Source of the DNA: Stutzerimonas frequens
GTDB taxonomy: Bacteria; Pseudomonadota; Gammaproteobacteria; Pseudomonadales; Pseudomonadaceae
NCBI RefSeq assembly: GCF_024448335.1
Contig: NZ_JAMOHM010000007.1
Location: 62,001-126,000 of the forward strand
Direction: 5' to 3'
Length of the DNA stretch: 64,000 nt
The position numbers and the translations under genes were made by a program. Positions within the stretch are counted from its first letter, which is position 1. Each line of letters starts with the position of its first letter. Positions 27,132-40,674 of the stretch are shown here, piece by piece. Under the pieces are notes generated by a model. The model worked only from the letters and a program-made list of their open reading frames with translations, was not told the origin of the DNA and ran no database searches.

Positions 27132-27521
27132 ATGAGCAATATCCCCAGCGATCTGCGTTACGCCGCCAGCCACGAGTGGGCTCGTCTCGAAGCGGACGGC
27201 AGCGTCACCGTCGGCATCTCCGATCATGCCCAGGAAGCGCTGGGGGATGTGGTCTACGTCGAGCTGCCCGAGGTCGGGCGCCAGCTCAATGCCGGTCAGG
27301 AAGCCGGCGTGGTCGAGTCGGTGAAGGCCGCCTCCGACATCTATGCCCCCGTTTCCGGTGAGGTGATCGCCATCAACGAGGCGCTGGCCGATTCGCCCGA
27401 GCAGGTCAACAGCGACCCCTACGGCAGCTGGTTCTTCCGTCTGCAGCCGAGCGACAAGGCGGAGCTGGACAAGCTGCTCGACGCAGCCGGCTACCAGGCC
27501 GCCTGCGACGCCGACGCCTAA
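27132..27521 (+). CDS. gcvH: Glycine cleavage system H protein
   Basis: 129-residue lipoyl carrier that shuttles the aminomethyl group between P, T and L proteins. The lipoylated lysine is residue 65 in [27 protein letters not shown] and [10 protein letters not shown] are diagnostic. It follows gcvT by 52 bp and is separated from gcvP by a terminator. Confidence 0.97.
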   Translation: MSNIPSDLRYAASHEWARLEADGSVTVGISDHAQEALGDVVYVELPEVGRQLNAGQEAGVVESVKAASDIYAPVSGEVIAINEALADSPEQVNSDPYGSWFFRLQPSDKAELDKLLDAAGYQAACDADA

Positions 27522-27532
27522 GCATCATCCGC

Positions 27533-27566
27533 AAAAGCCCCGCTCTGTCGGGGCTTTTGTTTTTTT
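27533..27566 (+). terminator. Strong intrinsic terminator between gcvH and gcvP
   Basis: AAAAGCCCCG-CTCTGT-CGGGGCTTTT is a perfect 10-bp stem followed by G and seven T residues. It ends only 14 bases before gcvP, so it divides the operon into a T-H part and a P part. Confidence 0.9.
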
Positions 27567-27580
27567 CGAGAGTAGCGACC

Positions 27581-30457
<2,877 letters not shown>

Positions 30458-30562
30458 GTTGCGCTGAGGGCCGGGTGGGCGTCGATTCTCGGCGCCTTTC
30501 CGGCTTCTGCGAGGTGATTGGTAGGGTGAAATTCGGGCGATTTTAGCGATTGGTGCCGACTT

Positions 30563-30593
30563 CGTAGGGTGGATGTCGCTTCTTACATCCACC
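30563..30593 (+). repeat. Single copy of the CGTAGGGTGGA hairpin repeat
   Basis: GGTGGATGT-CGCTTCTT-ACATCCACC (30568-30593) is a perfect 9-bp stem with an 8-base loop, preceded by CGTAGG like the copies at 5024-5103. It lies in the 182-bp gap between convergent gcvP and engB and could act as a bidirectional terminator. Confidence 0.75.
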
Positions 30594-30639
30594 GGAGCTC
30601 CGGCCGAGGGTTGCAGGAATCGGCAACGCCTGACCCAAT

Positions 30640-31293
30640 CTATGCCTCTGGCTCGTGCTCGTCTTCGGCTGCCTCGTCCAGCATTCCCAGCCAGTTCGCC
30701 AGCACCAGCTGCGCTTCCTCGACCCCCTGCCGCTTCGGTGCCGAGAACAACTGGACGCTGACGTCGGCGCCCCAGCCCTTGTGAATGTCGCGCTGGATGG
30801 CCAGCAACGCGTTCTTCGCCGCGCCGAAGGCCAGCTTGTCGGACTTGGTCAGCAGGATGTGCAAGGGCATCTGGCTGGCGCTCGCCCAGTCCAGCATCAT
30901 GCGGTCGAACTCGGTCAGGGGATGGCGGATGTCCATCATCAGGAACACCCCGGCCAGGCTTTCGCGGCTACCCAGGTAGGCTTCGAGGTGGCGCTGCCAG
31001 TGCTGCTTGAGCGGGATTGGTACCTTGGCGTAGCCATAACCGGGCAGGTCGACCAGGCGGCGCTCGTCATCGAGGCGGAAGAAGTTGAGCAGTTGAGTGC
31101 GCCCGGGCGTCTTCGAGGTCCGGGCCAGGTTGGCGTGGGTGAGGGTGTTCAGCGCACTGGACTTGCCCGCATTGGATCGACCGGCGAAGGCCACTTCCAG
31201 ACCCTCGTCGGCCGGGCACTGATCGACCTTGGCGGCGCTGATCATGAAGGAGGCCTGTTGGCAAAGGCCGAGAATCGGGTTTTTCGGTAGCAT
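30640..31293 (-). CDS. engB: Ribosome biogenesis GTP-binding protein EngB (YihA/YsxC)
   Basis: 217-residue essential-type GTPase for large-subunit assembly. Nucleotide motifs: [12 protein letters not shown] (G1), TSKTPGRTQ (G2), [11 protein letters not shown] (G3), LLTKSDKL (G4). A short acidic tail ends EDEHEPEA. It is convergent with gcvP and divergent from the cytochrome c4 gene, as in Pseudomonas generally. Confidence 0.96.
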   Translation of the reverse strand: MLPKNPILGLCQQASFMISAAKVDQCPADEGLEVAFAGRSNAGKSSALNTLTHANLARTSKTPGRTQLLNFFRLDDERRLVDLPGYGYAKVPIPLKQHWQRHLEAYLGSRESLAGVFLMMDIRHPLTEFDRMMLDWASASQMPLHILLTKSDKLAFGAAKNALLAIQRDIHKGWGADVSVQLFSAPKRQGVEEAQLVLANWLGMLDEAAEDEHEPEA

Positions 31294-31340
31294 GGTCGTT
31301 CCGGTGAGTGCGCGCGGGGTGCGGCAATGGTTCGTTTCCG

Positions 31341-31363
31341 TTTCAGGAACGGAAGTATATAAT
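31341..31363 (+). promoter_or_regulatory. Probable promoter of the cytochrome c4 gene
   Basis: A perfect TATAAT at 31358-31363 lies about 200 bp before the start codon, implying a long leader (about 31370-31563). No riboswitch class was recognised in this leader. The -35 element is weak. Confidence 0.5.
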
Positions 31364-31563
31364 GCCGCAGTTTTTATGTGCGCTTTGGCCTGATGTCAGG
31401 CTCCGGATGGCGTTCGGCCGGTATCAGGCACAACGTGCGTCTGCGGGCCGCCGCCGGAGACGAAAGTCCTGCGTGCCACTATAACGAGCGTCGTCCCGGT
31501 TTTGATGCCGTGCGCGACCCGATGAATTCCCTTTCAAACCCTTAGCCGTAGTTGGATTAGCTG

Positions 31564-32196
31564 ATGAACAAAATACTCGTGAGTCTGCTGTTGACCCTTG
31601 GCATCACCGGTATGGCCCACGCGGCTGGAAACGCCGAGGCTGGTCAGGGCAAAGTTGCAGTGTGTGGCGCCTGCCACGGTGTCGACGGCAACAGCCCGGC
31701 GCCGAACTTCCCGAAACTCGCCGGCCAGGGCGAGCGCTACCTGCTCAAGCAGCTGCATGACATCAAGGCTGGCAGCACCCCGGGCGCCGAGGAAGGCGTC
31801 GGTCGCAAGGTGCCCGAAATGACCGGCATGCTCGACCCGTTGAGCGATCAGGATCTTGAAGACATCGCCGCCTACTTCGCCAGCCAGAAGGGCAGCGTCG
31901 GTTATGCCGATCCGGCTCTGGCCAAGCAGGGCGAGAAGCTGTTCCGTGGGGGCAAGCTGGATCAGGGCATGCCGGCCTGTACCGGTTGCCATGCGCCGAA
32001 TGGCGTCGGTAACGACCTTGCCGGTTTCCCCAAGCTGGGTGGCCAGCACGCTGCCTACACTGCCAAGCAGTTGACCGACTTCCGCGAAGGCAACCGTACC
32101 AACGACGGCGACACCATGATCATGCGTGGCATCGCCGCCAAACTGAGCAACAAGGACATCGAAGCGCTGTCCAGCTACATCCAGGGCCTGCACTGA
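31564..32196 (+). CDS. cc4: Dihaem cytochrome c4
   Basis: 210-residue periplasmic electron carrier with a signal peptide cleaved after AHA (residue 20) and two haem c sites, CGACH (Cys34-His38) and CTGCH in the second half. Distal methionines are expected in VPEMTGML and DTMIMRG. The two halves are homologous domains. It is thought to feed electrons to cbb3 or other terminal oxidases. Similarity to the published P. stutzeri cytochrome c4 is, from memory, very close, and is the strongest species clue in the window. Confidence 0.95.
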   Translation: MNKILVSLLLTLGITGMAHAAGNAEAGQGKVAVCGACHGVDGNSPAPNFPKLAGQGERYLLKQLHDIKAGSTPGAEEGVGRKVPEMTGMLDPLSDQDLEDIAAYFASQKGSVGYADPALAKQGEKLFRGGKLDQGMPACTGCHAPNGVGNDLAGFPKLGGQHAAYTAKQLTDFREGNRTNDGDTMIMRGIAAKLSNKDIEALSSYIQGLH

Positions 32197-32213
32197 TAGC
32201 CGTTGCAGCCTGA

Positions 32214-32260
32214 GCAGAAGGGCGTCCGGGCCACCAGCCCCGACGCCCTTCTGCGTTTTC
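32214..32260 (+). terminator. Terminator after cytochrome c4
   Basis: GCAGAAGGGCGTC (32214-32226) pairs perfectly with GACGCCCTTCTGC (32242-32254), a 13-bp stem followed by GTTTTC. It separates cc4 from dsbA. Confidence 0.85.
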
Positions 32261-32378
32261 GGGGCCTGCTTCATTGTCTGTATCACGTGCTTGCACAGTC
32301 GGATGAAAAACGCTGGCGAGTCCCGGCGTTTTGCTGCAGCCTGTTGCGCCATTGGTCCATCGTTAACAGGAGTATTCC

Positions 32379-33008
32379 ATGCGTAATTTCCTACTCACTG
32401 CCGTTCTCGCCGCCGCCAGCCTGTTCGGTCTGGCAGCCCAGGCAGCGGAGTTCCAGGCCGGCAAGGAGTATGTCGAGCTGAGCAGCCCGGTGCCGGTTGC
32501 AGAGCCGAGCAAGATCGAGGTGGTCGAGCTGTTCTGGTATGGCTGCCCGCACTGCTATCAGTTCGAGCCGACCGTCAAACCATGGGCCGAGCAGCTGCCG
32601 GATGACGTCGATTTCAAACGCATCCCGGCGATGTTCGGCGGTATCTGGAACGCCCACGGACAGCTGTTCATCACGTTGGAATCCATGGGCGTCGAGCCCG
32701 AGATTCATGATGCGGTGTTCGCCGCCTATCATCAGGACCGCAAGAAGCTCGCGACCCCCGAAGAGATGGCCGAATTCCTCGCCGGCCACGGCATCGACAA
32801 GCAGGCCTTCCTCAAGGCTTACAACTCTTTTGGCGTGCGCAGCCGCGTGGAGCAGGCCAAAAAGCTTGGTATGGCTTACCAGATCACCGGCGTACCGGTG
32901 ATGATCGTGAACGGCAAGTATCGTTTCGATCTCGGTTCTGCCGGCGGCCCGGAACGCACGCTGCAGGTGGCCGACTTCCTCATCGAAAAAGAACGCGCAG
33001 CGCGTTAG
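32379..33008 (+). CDS. dsbA: Thiol:disulfide interchange protein DsbA
   Basis: 209-residue periplasmic disulfide oxidase with a signal peptide ending AAQAAE and the active site YGCPHCYQF near residue 57; the cis-proline loop is ITGVPVMIVNG. It oxidises cysteines in exported proteins and is recycled by DsbB. It follows cc4 after a terminator and is followed closely by an EEP-family nuclease gene. Confidence 0.95.
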   Translation: MRNFLLTAVLAAASLFGLAAQAAEFQAGKEYVELSSPVPVAEPSKIEVVELFWYGCPHCYQFEPTVKPWAEQLPDDVDFKRIPAMFGGIWNAHGQLFITLESMGVEPEIHDAVFAAYHQDRKKLATPEEMAEFLAGHGIDKQAFLKAYNSFGVRSRVEQAKKLGMAYQITGVPVMIVNGKYRFDLGSAGGPERTLQVADFLIEKERAAR

Positions 33009-33014
33009 CCGAAC

Positions 33015-33884
33015 GTGCTGCGCCGCTGGAGCGCTCCGCGCCACGCCGGCCCCGGCAAGGCTCGGGTCAATCCCCACTGTCTGGCCAGCAGCGGCCTGCC
33101 GGCGGACGGGCGGCTGCGGCTGCTCAGTTTCAACATCCAGGTCGGCATCAGCACCGAGCGCTACCACCACTACCTGACGCGCAGCTGGCAGCATCTGCTG
33201 CCGCATCCCGGACGCGCCGGAAACCTGCAGCGCATCGGCGAACTGCTCGGCAACTACGATCTGGTGGCCTTGCAGGAAGCCGATGGCGGCAGTTTGCGCT
33301 CCGGTTATGTCAATCAGGTCGAGCATCTCGCCCAGCTGGGCGCGTTTCCCTACTGGTACCAGCAGCTCAACCGGAACCTCGGGCGCTTCGCCCAGCACAG
33401 CAACGGTGTCTTGAGCCGGCTCGAGCCGCAGAGGCTGGAAGACCATCCACTGCCGGGACCATCCGGACGGGGCGCCATCCTGCTGCGCTTCGGCGAAGGG
33501 GCGGACGCGCTGGTGGTGGTCATGATGCACCTGGCGCTCGGTGGCGGGGCACGGGCGCGCCAGCTGGCCTACATCCGCGAGCTGATCGGCGGCTACCGCC
33601 ATCAGGTACTGATGGGTGACATGAATACCCACGCCAACGACCTGCTGGAGAACTCCCCACTGCGCGACCTCGGCCTGCTCGCACCGCAGGTCGAGGCGAC
33701 CTTTCCTAGCTGGCGGCCGCAACGCTGCCTCGATCACATCCTGTTGAGTCCGAGCCTGGCGCTTGAGCGCGTCGACGTGCTGCCGTTGCCGATCTCCGAT
33801 CATCTGCCGGTCGCCGTGGAAATCAGGTTGCCCGACGCGTTCAAGGACGATTCCATGCCGGTTCAGGTACAAGAAAGCAAATGA
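33015..33884 (+). CDS. Endonuclease/exonuclease/phosphatase (EEP) family protein
   Basis: 289-residue metal-dependent phosphoesterase with EEP motifs: LRLLSFNIQVG, DLVALQEADGG, VLMGDMNTHAND, RCLDHILLSP and ISDHLPVAVEI. Substrate unknown (nucleic acid, phospholipid and sugar-phosphate enzymes all share this fold). The start is uncertain: GTG at 33015 has no good ribosome-binding site and the first 30 residues are not family-like. Its stop overlaps the diguanylate cyclase start (ATGA), so the two are translationally coupled. Confidence 0.88.
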   Translation: MLRRWSAPRHAGPGKARVNPHCLASSGLPADGRLRLLSFNIQVGISTERYHHYLTRSWQHLLPHPGRAGNLQRIGELLGNYDLVALQEADGGSLRSGYVNQVEHLAQLGAFPYWYQQLNRNLGRFAQHSNGVLSRLEPQRLEDHPLPGPSGRGAILLRFGEGADALVVVMMHLALGGGARARQLAYIRELIGGYRHQVLMGDMNTHANDLLENSPLRDLGLLAPQVEATFPSWRPQRCLDHILLSPSLALERVDVLPLPISDHLPVAVEIRLPDAFKDDSMPVQVQESK

Positions 33885-35728
33885 GCGACGAAGCCGAACG
33901 CTGGAAAGAAAAGTATCTGCAGCTGGTCGAGCGCCAGGACCGGCTGGAGGCCCGCTGGGAGCAGCGGGTGGACTTGCTGCGCCGCAGTCTGGTGCGCAGC
34001 AGCCTGGCGGTGGAGGGGGCCGATCCAGCCGTCGAGCGCTGCCTGCAGCAGATGCGCGAGATTCTGCGCGACGGCGATCTGGACGATGGCCTCGGGCAGC
34101 TGGTTCCGCGCTTGGAAAAAGCCGTGCTGGACTCCGAGCGGCATCGTCAGGAGCGCGCCGTGCAGCTGACCGAAGCGCTGCATCGGCTGGTTGCTCAATT
34201 GCTGGGGATGACCTTGCCGGCCGAATTGCGCAAGCCGCTCAAGCGTTTTGCCAAGGAGTTGGATCAGCGCGCGACCCGGCTACGCGAACTGCCGGTACTG
34301 CTCAGTGAACTCAGTGTGCTGCAGGGCCAGGTTCTGGACCTGCAAGGACTGGGCACGCCGCAGCAAAGCGGGTTTTTGAAGCGCCTGTTCGGCAATCGGG
34401 ACAGTCAATCGGTGGCGGTCCCGCTCGAGGCGGCGATTCCAGCGGCGGAGGAGGTCGAGACCGAGGCGGTTGCCGGCAGCGCGATGGCCGGTGCGTCCGC
34501 TACGGCCGAGGCGGCCGTGACGCCAGCCTTGCCTGAGCCGGCGAGCGACGAGCAGCAAGCGCTAGAGCCCGCCGCAACAGCGGCTGAGCCCAAAGTAGCC
34601 GCACCGGTGGCGGATGCCGAGCAGGCGCCAGTGGCCGAGCCGCAGGCGGCCGCCTACGCCCTGCCTGACTCACCGGAGCCCGCCTACAGCGTGGTTGCCG
34701 AACGCGTCGAGGCGACGCTCGCCAGCCTGCTCGACAGCCTCCATCTGCCCGAGCAGCACCAGCCGCGGCTGCAGCTGTTGCGCGCCCGCATTCAGCATGG
34801 CTTGAACTTGTACGAGCTGGTGCCGGTGCTGGACGACCTGGCGATGCTGATGATTGCCTTCAGCGATCAGGGGCAGCGGGATTTCGAGACCTACCTGCAG
34901 ACGCTCAACGAGCGGCTCACCGCAATGCAGGAAAACCTGCTCGCCGCGCACCAGGGCCATACCGAGGGCCGCGACGCCGCACAGACGCTCGATGCCGAAT
35001 TACGCGAGCAGGTCGGCGGACTGCAGGACAGCATGCGCCAGGCCACCGATCTGTCGAGCCTGAAAAAGGTGGTCGAGGCGCGCCTGGATGGTCTGCTGAC
35101 CACGGTGGATACCTACCGGCAGAAGCGTAGCGAGCAGGAGCAGAAGCTTGGCGAGCGGCTGCAGCAGTTAGTCAGCCGGGTCGGCAGCCTCGAACAGGCC
35201 GCGCGGGGGTTGCGCGGCCATCTCGAGGAGCAACGGCAGAAGGCTCTGCAGGATCCACTGACCGGGCTGCCCAACCGTGCCGCCTGGACCGAGCGCCTGG
35301 ATCTGGAATTCGCCCGCTGGCAGCGCTATGGCGGCGACCTGTTACTGGCCGTGCTGGATGTCGATCACTTCAAGCGGGTCAATGATGGATACGGTCATCT
35401 GGCCGGCGACCGGGTGCTCAAGATCATTGGCTCGGAGCTGCAGAAGCGGCTGCGCAAGACCGACTTCATCGCCCGCTTCGGCGGCGAGGAGTTCGTCGTG
35501 CTGCTGCCCAACACGCCCCAGGAAGCGGGGCGGCAGTTGCTGGAAACGCTGCGCGAATCCATTGGCAGCTGTCCGTTTCACTTCAAGGGTGAGCGCATCG
35601 TGATCACGCTGTCGGCAGGCCTGACCGTCTTTAGCGATGGCGACACCACAGAGCGTGCCTTCGAGCGCGCCGACAGCGCGCTGTACCGCGCCAAGGAGGC
35701 CGGCCGCAATCGGGTCGAACCGGCCTGA
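33881..35728 (+). CDS. dgcH: Diguanylate cyclase (GGDEF), DgcH-like
   Basis: 615-residue soluble protein with a C-terminal GGDEF domain (about residues 455-610). The active site FGGEEF is near residue 535, preceded by an RKTD inhibitory site at the correct five-residue spacing, so it should synthesise c-di-GMP and be product-inhibited. The N-terminal half is helical and coiled-coil-like (MSDEAERWKEKYLQLVERQ), then an Ala/Glu/Pro-rich linker at about 185-270, then a second helical region. No membrane segment or known sensor domain. Its place between dsbA and ampDh2 matches DgcH of P. aeruginosa, as I recall. Confidence 0.88.
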   Translation: MSDEAERWKEKYLQLVERQDRLEARWEQRVDLLRRSLVRSSLAVEGADPAVERCLQQMREILRDGDLDDGLGQLVPRLEKAVLDSERHRQERAVQLTEALHRLVAQLLGMTLPAELRKPLKRFAKELDQRATRLRELPVLLSELSVLQGQVLDLQGLGTPQQSGFLKRLFGNRDSQSVAVPLEAAIPAAEEVETEAVAGSAMAGASATAEAAVTPALPEPASDEQQALEPAATAAEPKVAAPVADAEQAPVAEPQAAAYALPDSPEPAYSVVAERVEATLASLLDSLHLPEQHQPRLQLLRARIQHGLNLYELVPVLDDLAMLMIAFSDQGQRDFETYLQTLNERLTAMQENLLAAHQGHTEGRDAAQTLDAELREQVGGLQDSMRQATDLSSLKKVVEARLDGLLTTVDTYRQKRSEQEQKLGERLQQLVSRVGSLEQAARGLRGHLEEQRQKALQDPLTGLPNRAAWTERLDLEFARWQRYGGDLLLAVLDVDHFKRVNDGYGHLAGDRVLKIIGSELQKRLRKTDFIARFGGEEFVVLLPNTPQEAGRQLLETLRESIGSCPFHFKGERIVITLSAGLTVFSDGDTTERAFERADSALYRAKEAGRNRVEPA

Positions 35729-35761
35729 CCGGCTGACGCCGCGAGCCTGCGATCGCCCGGG

Positions 35762-35767
35762 TATAAT
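35762..35767 (+). promoter_or_regulatory. -10 element upstream of the amidase gene
   Basis: A perfect TATAAT 34 bases after the diguanylate cyclase stop and 90 bases before the amidase start; the -35 is not clear. Confidence 0.4.
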
Positions 35768-35856
35768 CCGACCGCGCTGCCAAGCGCTGCCATGCCGGCG
35801 CGCCTGCCGGTCATGCCGATCTGCGTCATTTCGCCGTCGACACAGAGGTCATCCCG

Positions 35857-36645
35857 ATGAAAGCCTTCACCGCCACCCTGTTGCTCCTGCTGCTTGCCGG
35901 CTGCGCCAGCGGCCCGCGCATCGATACCCGCTACAGCTCGATCGGTCACGACAGCCGCGCGCAGTTCATCGTGCTGCACTACACCTCTGCCGACCTGCCG
36001 CGTTCGCTCACGCTGCTCAGTGGTCGTGACGTCAGCAGCCACTACCTGATCGGCGAGGCACCGGCGACTATCTATCGTCTGGTGGATGAAAACCGGCGCG
36101 CCTGGCATGCCGGCGAAAGCGAGTGGAACGGGCGCACCTGGCTCAATTCCAGCTCGATCGGCATCGAGCTGGTCAATCGTGGCTATGTCGAAAGCGCGGA
36201 CGGACGGCGACTCTGGTACCCGTACTCGGACGAACAGATCGACGCACTGGTGGCGCTGCTCAAGGACATCATGGCGCGCCATGATCTCAAACCGGGCTCC
36301 ATCATCGGCCACAGCGATATTGCGCCGCAGCGCAAAGTCGATCCGGGGCCGCTGTTTCCGTGGAAACGCCTCGCCGACGAGGGGCTGCTGCCCTGGCCTG
36401 AGGCGGACGCGGTGGCGGCGGAGCGGGCGAACTATGCGCTCAGCGGCGTGCCGTCGGTCGCCTGGTTTCAGGAGGCATTGGCGGTTCAGGGCTACCGCGT
36501 GCCGCGGCATGGGCAGCTGGATGACGAGACGCGTAACGTGATCGCCGCATTCCAGATGAAGTATCGACCGGCCCGTTTCGACGGCGAGCCGGATGCCGAA
36601 ACCGCAGCGATGCTGAAGGTACTCACTGCCCAGGCGGGCCGCTGA
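35857..36645 (+). CDS. ampDh2: N-acetylmuramoyl-L-alanine amidase lipoprotein, AmpDh2-like
   Basis: 262-residue periplasmic peptidoglycan amidase. A lipoprotein signal ends LLAGC at residue 16. The amidase_2 domain holds the zinc ligands in FIVLHYTSAD and IIGHSDIAPQRKVDPGPLF, and the C-terminal 60 residues form a peptidoglycan-binding domain (WFQEALAVQGYRVPRHGQLD). It cleaves the bond between MurNAc and the stem peptide; related AmpD homologues affect ampC induction. It adjoins DUF1330-kinB-algB, the order known in P. aeruginosa. Confidence 0.93.
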   Translation: MKAFTATLLLLLLAGCASGPRIDTRYSSIGHDSRAQFIVLHYTSADLPRSLTLLSGRDVSSHYLIGEAPATIYRLVDENRRAWHAGESEWNGRTWLNSSSIGIELVNRGYVESADGRRLWYPYSDEQIDALVALLKDIMARHDLKPGSIIGHSDIAPQRKVDPGPLFPWKRLADEGLLPWPEADAVAAERANYALSGVPSVAWFQEALAVQGYRVPRHGQLDDETRNVIAAFQMKYRPARFDGEPDAETAAMLKVLTAQAGR

Positions 36646-36805
36646 CATAGCGGTCGGTGCGGTGCGTTGGTTGAAGCAAGTCCGGATGCACAGGGCTACG
36701 AGACAAGGCGCTGCGACGAGTCATGCGGGCCATGGCAAGAAGCAGCGACGCAGTATCGGGGCCATGAGCGCCGAAATTGGCCAACTGAACTTACCCAACA
36801 GGCCA

Positions 36806-37210
36806 CTAGTAGCGGGTCGTACCGATCAGCCGCGAGTCGGCCAGCGCCGCGCTGCGATGCTCGGTGGCAGCCTGGTACTCGTGATCGCTGATCATCGCCA
36901 GAAAGGCTTCCTTGGACGGGTAGCTGACCAGCAGCAGGTCATCCCACTGTTCCTCCGCTGGCGCGATCAGTGCGGCATGCGCCCTGGCGCGGACCTCCAC
37001 CGCACCGCCGCAGGCCTGCACCTTGGCCAGCGCCACACGGCTGTAGCGGGCATAGGCTTCGCGGCCGCTGCAGGGGCTGTGCTGGCTGCCCGCTGGGTAT
37101 GTCGCCTGAGCGTTGTAGCGCAGCAGGTTGAGCATCAGGATCGGCACGCCCGCTGGCATCGCCGCCACGTAGGCGGCGAGCTGTTCGGGGCTGGGATTCA
37201 CGCTTGGCAT
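36806..37210 (-). CDS. DUF1330 domain protein
   Basis: 134-residue dimeric alpha/beta-barrel (ferredoxin-like) protein resembling DUF1330 (VPILMLNLLRYNAQATYPAG, YARYSRVALAKVQACGG, WDDLLLVSYPSKEAFLAMISD). ATG at 37210 follows GAGGA; an upstream extension overlaps kinB. Function is unknown; the fold is shared by small oxygenases and monooxygenases. It lies 24 bp after kinB on the same strand and is probably co-transcribed with algB-kinB. Confidence 0.85.
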   Translation of the reverse strand: MPSVNPSPEQLAAYVAAMPAGVPILMLNLLRYNAQATYPAGSQHSPCSGREAYARYSRVALAKVQACGGAVEVRARAHAALIAPAEEQWDDLLLVSYPSKEAFLAMISDHEYQAATEHRSAALADSRLIGTTRY

Positions 37211-37233
37211 GGCAGGTCCTCGTGGTGGCGCCG

Positions 37234-39017
37234 TCAGATCGGCAGCGCGACGTAGAAGATGGTGCCGTGCCCGATCCGCGAATGCACGCCGATGCGCCCA
37301 CCATGCAGCTGGGCGATTTCCTTGCATAAGGCAAGCCCCAGTCCGGCGCCGCCGCGACGACGACCGATCTGCACGAAGGGTTCGAAGATGCGCGCCTGCT
37401 GGCTGTAGGGGATGCCTTCGCCGTTGTCCTCGACGCTGAGAATCATCCGCTCGCCATGATGGCGGGCCAGCAGCCGTACCTCGCCGCCTTTCGGCGTATG
37501 CCGCAATGCGTTACTCAGCAGGTTGTCCATCACCCGCTCGATCTGCTGACGGTCTAGCATCAGGGTCGGCAGCGGCTGCTGTAGCTCCAGCTGGAGCTGC
37601 ACCTCCTGCTCGGCTGCGGCGACCTCGAAGCGCTGGCGTGCGGTTTCCAGCAGCTCCGGGATTTCACACGGCTCCAGCTCCAGCTTCTGCTGGCCGCTCT
37701 GGTAGCGGGAGAAGTTGAGCAGGTCGTTGATCAGCCGGACCAGCCGTTGCATTTCCTCGTGCACGGTGTCGAACAGGTCCGATTCGCGACTGCCAGCCGG
37801 GTAGCGCAGGCGTTCACGCAGCAGGCTGAAGGCCATCTGCATGCCGGTTACCGGCGTGCGCAGCTCATGTGAGGCGCGCAGCACGAACTCGTTGCGCACC
37901 CGCTCGAAGGTGCGCTGGTCGGTGACGTCGTGCAGCACCATGACCGCGCCGCTGATGCTGCCGTCGTGGTGGCTTACCGGGCTGATGCGCCAGGCCAGCA
38001 GGCGTCGCTCGCCGTCGGCCTCGATTACCAGGTCCTCGGGTGGGTCGGACAGCGGTTTGTCGTCCAGTACCTGGCGCGCCGCAATGTCCAGCGCCGGGCA
38101 GCCGAGCGCCTCGCCCAAGGACAAACCGAGGTGCTCGTTCTCCCAGGCCAGTTGCCGTTGCGCTACCGGGTTGGCGTGCTCCAGACGTCCCTCGCGGTCG
38201 ATGATCAGCAGACCATCGTCGATGCTGTCGAGCAGCGCCTGCAGACGCTGCTGCCCGTTGACCAGTGCCTCCACGTTGGTCTGCTTGAACTGGTGCAGTG
38301 CCTGCGCCATCAGGCCGAAGCGGCGACTCAGCGAGGACAGTTCGGCGATCGGCGGGGTGGGCAGGGCGATATTGAAATCGCCGCGTCCGATCTGGTCGGC
38401 CGCCGCGGAAAGGCGTTCGATCGGCTCACCGAAGCGACGGGCGAAACTGTGCGCGGTGATGAAACCGATCAGCAGCACCGCAATGGCGGTCAAGCCGAGC
38501 AGGCCGGCGAGCAGCGCAGCACGGTCGCGGCTACGCAGCTCGGTGTCGCGAATCCGGTCGTACGCGATGCGCTGCATGTCGGTCATCAGGCCGCGCAACT
38601 GGTTGAAGGACTGGCTCAGCGGGTTGTCTTCGAGCAGGGTCAGATCCTGCCGGCCGGGCAGATCGACCTGTTGCAGAAAACTGGCGTAGGCGCTGGCGAT
38701 TGCCTGGAACGCCTGCCGGTCGGCATCGTCGCGAGCTTCGGCGATACCGCGCTCTAGCGTTTGCTGGAAGGTCTGGCGTAACGGCTCCAGCGCCTGGCTG
38801 TTGTTCTCGTCGGTGAGCAGGACGACCAGATGGTTGCCCAGAACCTGGCGCAGCTGCTGGTTGATTTCGATGATGCCGAAATTGTTGCGGATGAGATGTT
38901 CCTGACTTTTCGCCATCTGCATCACGCTGACCAGCGCCAGCAACAGCCCGAGCAGGGCCACCGTCATCAGGGCCGAGAACCCGAGGAAGAGTCGGGTCCG
39001 CAGCTTCATCTGCAGTT

Positions 39018-39021
<4 letters not shown>
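37234..39021 (-). CDS. kinB: Sensor histidine kinase KinB
   Basis: 595-residue inner-membrane kinase, the length of P. aeruginosa KinB. It has a first transmembrane helix (about 12-34), a periplasmic helical sensor, a second helix (about 168-192), HAMP, PAS, and HisKA/HATPase domains. The phospho-acceptor is His385 in RASHELRTPVTG; N, G1 and G2 boxes appear as DNLLSNALRHTP, VEDNGEGIP and GAGLGLAL. In Pseudomonas KinB acts on AlgB and controls alginate, virulence and surface growth. It overlaps algB by four bases. Confidence 0.94.
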
Positions 39022-40364
<1,343 letters not shown>

Positions 40365-40587
40365 GGATGCTCCCAGTCAGATGGTGAATCAGTCGCTTGA
40401 AAAGAAAATAAATTATGGCGTGCGGCGCCTGGCAGGGGCGCCGTTGCGTTGTTGGCGAGTGCTTAGTCTATGAAATGTCTTGCAAGTTGCACGGTGACGA
40501 TGAGCTGTTCCTGCATGCTGCATTCCGGACCCGGCGCGGCGGCCATGCAAGTCGCTGATTTTGCTCGGTCGGAACTCGCAGACCGGC

Positions 40588-40603
40588 TGGCACGGGGCTT
40601 GCG
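40588..40603 (+). promoter_or_regulatory. Sigma-54 promoter upstream of the PA2169-family gene
   Basis: TGGCACGGGGCTTGCG matches the consensus TGGCACG-N4-TTGCW at all but the last base. It lies 72 bp before the next start codon, in the 310-bp gap with divergent algB. Nothing else was recognised in that gap. Confidence 0.85.
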
Positions 40604-40674
40604 ACCAGGGTAAGAGAACGCGCCGCGGCCCGCCGAGTGGGCGTGGCGCCGTCTTCACTCATCCAGGAGGCGTC

